This document shows, piece by piece, positions 36,201 to 39,128 of a DNA stretch of 39,128 nucleotides (positions are counted from its first letter, which is position 1; the number at the start of each line of letters is the position of its first letter). Source of the DNA: Nonlabens dokdonensis (lineage in GTDB: Bacteria; Bacteroidota; Bacteroidia; Flavobacteriales; Flavobacteriaceae); NCBI RefSeq assembly GCF_002162835.1, contig NZ_MAAX01000119.1:1-39128 (forward strand), written 5' to 3'. The notes under the pieces are model-generated. The model had not been told where the DNA came from. It saw only the letters and a program-made list of their open reading frames with translations, and did not search any database. The position numbers and the translations under genes were made by a program.

Positions 36201-36321
36201 AGGTGTTATAGTAGGTACCTATTCTTCAGTGTTTATAGCAACGCCGGTAATGTATGATACCATGAATAAATCAAAAGGTAAATTAGCACCTAAGCCATCA
36301 AAGGAAGAGAAAGAAGCTTAA
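33253..36321 (+). CDS. secDF: Fused protein translocase subunit SecDF
   Basis: SecD and SecF use the proton gradient to pull exported proteins through SecYEG. Here they are one 1022-residue polypeptide, as is normal in Bacteroidota. The N-terminal membrane helix (about 7-26) is followed by 'GLDLKGGINVILQVSVRDLL' (88-107), the large periplasmic P1 domain, and the SecD membrane bundle with 'GIAGIVLTIGISVDANVLIF' and 'ERIREE'. The SecF part begins near 'FLSKRKMAYVISA' with 'LGIDFTGGR' and ends with 'TVIGYSLNDTVVVFDRIREF'. A strongly acidic stretch (about 271-325, some 20 Glu/Asp) interrupts P1. An imperfect promoter (TTG, 20 nt, CATATTTG) lies at 33186-33216. A strong terminator follows. Confidence 0.96.
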   Translation: MQNKGLIRFFAIIFAIASIYQLTYTFITNKVENDASAYASAVVNEDAENAASLRSVAEKQYLDSIASKDVWGGFTNYSDAKSQELKKGLDLKGGINVILQVSVRDLLTGMADGSNDPAFNAALDAADERIKDGQDDYFNYFIEEFNKIEGAELASPDIFANQEMQTRGIEFEMTNEQTEEILREELKDYMTSAFDVLRKRIDKFGTTQPNLQQLGTSGRILIELPGETDVKRIKDILTKAAQLEFWQVYKANEISPYLSQVNTYWANKLAAETEAVETEETVTDDVAELAEIEQDSTEADLGDLLNQDETAEVGTEADVEENFDDNPIFGRIQAFQGQGGLMAFKESDKDLIDSYLNDPQARGLLTGELRNVKFAWGLPVLAETLGYEVVELYALKGNAQNEAPLSGGVITDASQQFGPSGAPVVSMSMNGEGAKIWEDMTTEAYNNQNQVSVVLDNTVYSAPNVTNGPISGGQTQISGSFTIDEAKDLATVLRAGKLPAKAEIIQSDVIGPSLGQEAIDSGLWSFGIALLLVLIWMIFYYGRAGLYADVALLVNILFIFGALASLKAVLTLPGIAGIVLTIGISVDANVLIFERIREELAKGKSQADSIKDGFNNALSSIIDANVTTFLTAVILYVFGTGPIQGFATTLMIGILTSLFTAIFITRLFVDGYVSNGKTIDFSTGITKNWFRNVNIDFLSKRKMAYVISAVLIVGSLASLAINKLNLGIDFTGGRTAIVGFAQDVNATEITKQLSADDIFGSAEAKTYGSDNQLKISTKYGIDRDDSVVSQEIEDKLYQVLQPYLPEGMSQAEFADVSNENKQYGLRSSFQVGATIADDILTGSLYAILGSLIVVFLYILIRFRKWQFSLGAVVAVFHDVIIVLGAFSLLYKFLPFNMEIDQAFIAAILTVIGYSLNDTVVVFDRIREFINERTNWDFPRTVNGAISSTISRTLNTSLTTLIVLLAIFIFGGESIKGFMLALIIGVIVGTYSSVFIATPVMYDTMNKSKGKLAPKPSKEEKEA

Positions 36322-36354
36322 ATTTTAGTTTAAAGCATCTCTCATGATTGATTT

Positions 36355-36386
36355 AAAAACCGCTTGATATAGTCAAGCGGTTTTTT
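36355..36386 (+). terminator. Terminator of secDF
   Basis: AAAAACCGCTTGA (36355-36367) pairs with TCAAGCGGTTTTT (36373-36385), a 13-bp stem with loop TATAG and a T-run. Confidence 0.88.
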
Positions 36387-36538
36387 ATTTCACACATCCT
36401 TATAATATTGTATTTTAGCTTTTAATGAAACTTGTTGAACAAATCGTTCATAGAAAAGTTAAAAACTTAATAATGAGTTTACATAATTCATTATTTTGCA
36501 ATTAATATTTTACATCCAAAAAGCAATATCGTTCTCTT

Positions 36539-39128
36539 ATGAAAAATTTAATCCTTAGCTGTTTAAGCATTCTCTTTTTTACAGCCATTGTCTCAGCTCA
36601 AGAAATTCCTATGGCAGATGGGAGATTAACCGTGTGTACAGGAAGTTTCACAGACTCTGGTGGTTTAACCGGAGACTATTCAAATAGTGAAGATTCTGTA
36701 ATTACATTTTGTTCTCCTTTCACTACCGATGACATGCAAATTACTTTCAACTCATTTAACTTAGCCTCAGGTGACTTGTTATTTGTCTATGATGGTGAAG
36801 ATACTTTGGCACCATTAATTGGAGTATATTTAGCAAGTAACTCACCTGGTACAGTTTTATCAAGTGCCGCAAATACTTCAGGATGTTTAACCTTTAGATT
36901 TAGATCTGACTCTTCAAATGTTAGTACTGGTTGGGAAGCCACAGTTTCATGTATAGATAACTGTCAGACCATAACAAGTTCAGTAACTTCAGTGCCAGCG
37001 CCAGATGCTGACGGTATAATTAGAATTTGTCAAGGTGAAACAGTAAACTTTACAGGTAGTGCAAATTTTAGTAATGATGCTACTGGTGCAACCTTTGAAT
37101 TTTTATTATCAGATGGTACTATCGTTCCTGGAACAACTGCCTCAGAAACTTATGCAGGACCTGGTATTTACCGAGTGGATTATGTCGCTACGGACCCTAC
37201 AGGCTGTAGAGATCGATCAATCGGTGAGTCTAGTGACGTTCTCATTCAGGTTTCTACTACTCCAGATTTTACTGGGACTGAAGCGGCAGATACATCTATT
37301 TGCTTTGGTGAATCGACTGATATCACTGGAATGGTTGAAACAGTAGAGTTTTTTGCAGATGTAGCTCCTCCTATTACAGGTCAGACATTTCTTCCTGACG
37401 GAAGTGGTGTAGCTTATCAAACGTGTATCGATGTAACTGGATTTAATGTAGGTACTACATTCCAAAGCGCCTCTGATTTACTTAGTTTATTCATTAATAT
37501 GGAGCATTCTTATTTAGGAGATTTAGATATCATGCTTACTGCACCTAATGGGGCATCCATTCAACTGATCACATATCCTAATGGTACTGGTAATACATTT
37601 TTAGGAATTCCTATAGATGTAGATACCGACCTAAGTCCTGGAGTAGGATTTCAATATGATTTTACAGACGGAGCAACTCAAACCTTAGCTCAAGCCGCTG
37701 CTGGTGTAGGTACATTACCAGCTGGTAATTATGCGCCAGAAGATCCTTTTTCAACCTTCATAGGCTCGCCTTTAAATGGATTATGGTGTCTAGACATTGT
37801 TGATAATTTACGTAGTGATAATGGTTACATTTTTGAATGGGGAATTAATTTTAATCCTGCAATTATACCTACAGCAGGAAGTTATGAGCCTGGCGAAGTT
37901 GTTGAAGCCTGGGAAGCAAATCCGGACATAACAGCTACTAACGGTAATGTGATAACGGTTACTCCTACCACATCAGGACAAAATTGTTACGATTTTGATT
38001 TTACTGATAGCTTTGGCTGTACTTACACTGAAACTGTTTGTATCGATGTTGCTCCAGAACTAACTACTGCTGCACCTAACGATATTATAGTTTGTCAACC
38101 TTCTGGCGCTGCTACCATTGATTTAACAGCTCAAAATACTCAAGTACTTAATGGACTTGATGCAACACAATACTCGGTATCATTTTATAATGATTTTGCA
38201 AATGCAGATGCCGGAACTAATGCTATTATCATGCCAACAGCTTATGATGTGACTGGTGATGAAAGTGTATTTATTAGAGTAGAAGAAAACGCTTCTGGAT
38301 GTTATGATGTAGTGCAACTAGATATTTTATATTCCACTGCCGAATATAACTTTGCTCCTGATTTAGAACTGTGTGAGGACCCTAGTGATGCTACTATTGT
38401 GCCAGTTTTTGATTTAGTAAGTCAAAATGCAACCATTCTAGGTTCTCAATCCTCTACAGAATTTAGAGTAGACTATTTTACATCTCAAGCAGATGCTGAT
38501 TCTAATATGAATGTTATTGCAAATCCAGATTTCTATGCCTCCACGGGAGAAACAATCTATGTAAGAGTTTCAAATATTCAAGACCCTAACTGTTTTAATA
38601 CAGGGATATTTGATTTGATAGTAAATGCGCCACCTACTATAGGAAACGCTCAAGATATTACTGAGTGTGATGAGTCACCTATTGATGGTTCAACGCCATT
38701 TGATTTCAGTATAAATGATGCAGCAATTTTAGATGGTCAGTCTTCAGCTGGATTTACTGTTTCATATCACACTTCTCAAACAGATGCAGATAGTGGAAGT
38801 AGTGCGCTATCGCCTAACGCTATAGTTTCAGCAGGTACTATTTATGCAAGGTTAGTAGATAATTCAACAGGTTGCTATAATACCTCTACTTTCAATTTTA
38901 TAGTAGAGACTTGTGAGGTTGAGGTGCCTGAAGGTTTCTCTCCTAATGGTGATATGATTAATGATACCTTCTCGATTCCTGGAATCGATCAATACGATAA
39001 ATTTGAATTAAAGGTATTTAATAGATTGGGCTCTGTAGTATATGAGACTAAAGCAAGTAACTATGTAGAGTTTGCAGGAATTCCTAATGCTGGCTTAAAC
39101 TCTGGTGATGGACTTCTTCCAGTAGGAA
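36539..39128 (+). CDS. Large secreted multidomain protein with type B (gliding-motility-type) T9SS sorting domain; cut by window
   Basis: The frame is open from the ATG at 36539 to the edge (863 codons). After a signal peptide ('IVSAQ', about residue 21) comes a CUB-like domain (about 30-140; 'FCSPFTTDDMQITFNSFNLA', 'GDLLFVYDGED', 'GCLTFRFRSDSS'). Next are Ig/PKD-like repeats, a proprotein-convertase P-domain-like region (about 300-440; 'HSYLGDLDIMLTAPNG', 'NGLWCLDIVDNLRSDNG') and several repeats of about 90 residues with 'LCEDPSDAT', 'ITECDESP'. The 3' part is 'VEVPEGFSPNGDMINDTFSI' and 'FELKVFNRLGSVVYE', the opening of the gliding-motility C-terminal domain that sends proteins through the type IX system and to the cell surface. 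The end lies beyond the window. It is probably an adhesin or surface protein; no protease catalytic site is seen. Confidence 0.88.
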   Translation, partial: MKNLILSCLSILFFTAIVSAQEIPMADGRLTVCTGSFTDSGGLTGDYSNSEDSVITFCSPFTTDDMQITFNSFNLASGDLLFVYDGEDTLAPLIGVYLASNSPGTVLSSAANTSGCLTFRFRSDSSNVSTGWEATVSCIDNCQTITSSVTSVPAPDADGIIRICQGETVNFTGSANFSNDATGATFEFLLSDGTIVPGTTASETYAGPGIYRVDYVATDPTGCRDRSIGESSDVLIQVSTTPDFTGTEAADTSICFGESTDITGMVETVEFFADVAPPITGQTFLPDGSGVAYQTCIDVTGFNVGTTFQSASDLLSLFINMEHSYLGDLDIMLTAPNGASIQLITYPNGTGNTFLGIPIDVDTDLSPGVGFQYDFTDGATQTLAQAAAGVGTLPAGNYAPEDPFSTFIGSPLNGLWCLDIVDNLRSDNGYIFEWGINFNPAIIPTAGSYEPGEVVEAWEANPDITATNGNVITVTPTTSGQNCYDFDFTDSFGCTYTETVCIDVAPELTTAAPNDIIVCQPSGAATIDLTAQNTQVLNGLDATQYSVSFYNDFANADAGTNAIIMPTAYDVTGDESVFIRVEENASGCYDVVQLDILYSTAEYNFAPDLELCEDPSDATIVPVFDLVSQNATILGSQSSTEFRVDYFTSQADADSNMNVIANPDFYASTGETIYVRVSNIQDPNCFNTGIFDLIVNAPPTIGNAQDITECDESPIDGSTPFDFSINDAAILDGQSSAGFTVSYHTSQTDADSGSSALSPNAIVSAGTIYARLVDNSTGCYNTSTFNFIVETCEVEVPEGFSPNGDMINDTFSIPGIDQYDKFELKVFNRLGSVVYETKASNYVEFAGIPNAGLNSGDGLLPVG

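Noticed and set aside
37059-37346. 95-residue frame inside the large surface protein
   Set aside because: It is an alternative frame of the same strand; the surface-protein frame is open throughout and encodes recognisable domains.

Overview
The window is a piece of a Bacteroidota chromosome, almost certainly family Flavobacteriaceae. The grounds are the low GC, the TAnnTTTG-type promoter boxes, the fused SecDF, the folP-cdaA pair, and families typical of that group (DUF1599, DUF2911, DUF3667, DUF6588-like proteins, a type IX secretion substrate). A 16-bp palindrome, CGCTTTCGCGAAAGCG, is scattered over the window; I associate it with marine Flavobacteriaceae such as Nonlabens, but the genus is a guess. 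I see no rRNA, tRNA, insertion sequence, prophage or CRISPR array.

Layout. 1-2328 (minus): folP, cdaA (c-di-AMP synthase) and a zinc-ribbon membrane protein cut by the left edge. 2384-2932: a two-copy DUF1599 protein, followed by a gene-poor stretch with what may be a decayed small gene. 3275-5616: recR, a TPR lipoprotein and a glycosyltransferase in a tight operon. 5752-7457: a lipoyl-bearing E2 acyltransferase and a small acidic protein. 7591-8520 (minus): a Fic protein. 8606-13755: a surface-glycan block with four glycosyltransferases and the sugar ketoisomerase fdtA on both strands, ending in ftsE. One glycosyltransferase there has no canonical start codon. 13880-18638: a 1006-residue periplasmic TPR protein with an outer-membrane beta-barrel partner. 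18862-20502: a lipoprotein amidohydrolase. 20487-26546 (minus): YkvA, VOC, a small membrane protein, clpP, an AI-2E-family transporter, a Rho_N-like small protein, an alpha/beta hydrolase, a lipoprotein and a HerA/YjgR ATPase. 26679-36321: queE, DUF2911, gyrB, DUF6588-like, mdh, a hypothetical protein and secDF. 36539 to the right edge: a large secreted multidomain protein with a type IX (type B) sorting domain, cut by the window.

How the genes relate. Most are core functions: folate synthesis, c-di-AMP, recombination, 2-oxoacid metabolism, proteolysis, queuosine synthesis, topology, TCA cycle and secretion. The accessory signal is concentrated in the glycan block and in the Fic gene with its repeat-rich surroundings. 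The most notable features are the genome-embedded palindrome family, which is open in all reading frames and is found inside at least seven genes; the GT2 gene starting at ATT or reached by frameshift; promoter boxes lying 4-6 nt from start codons, which suggests leaderless mRNAs; and the TPR/beta-barrel pair as a candidate envelope complex.
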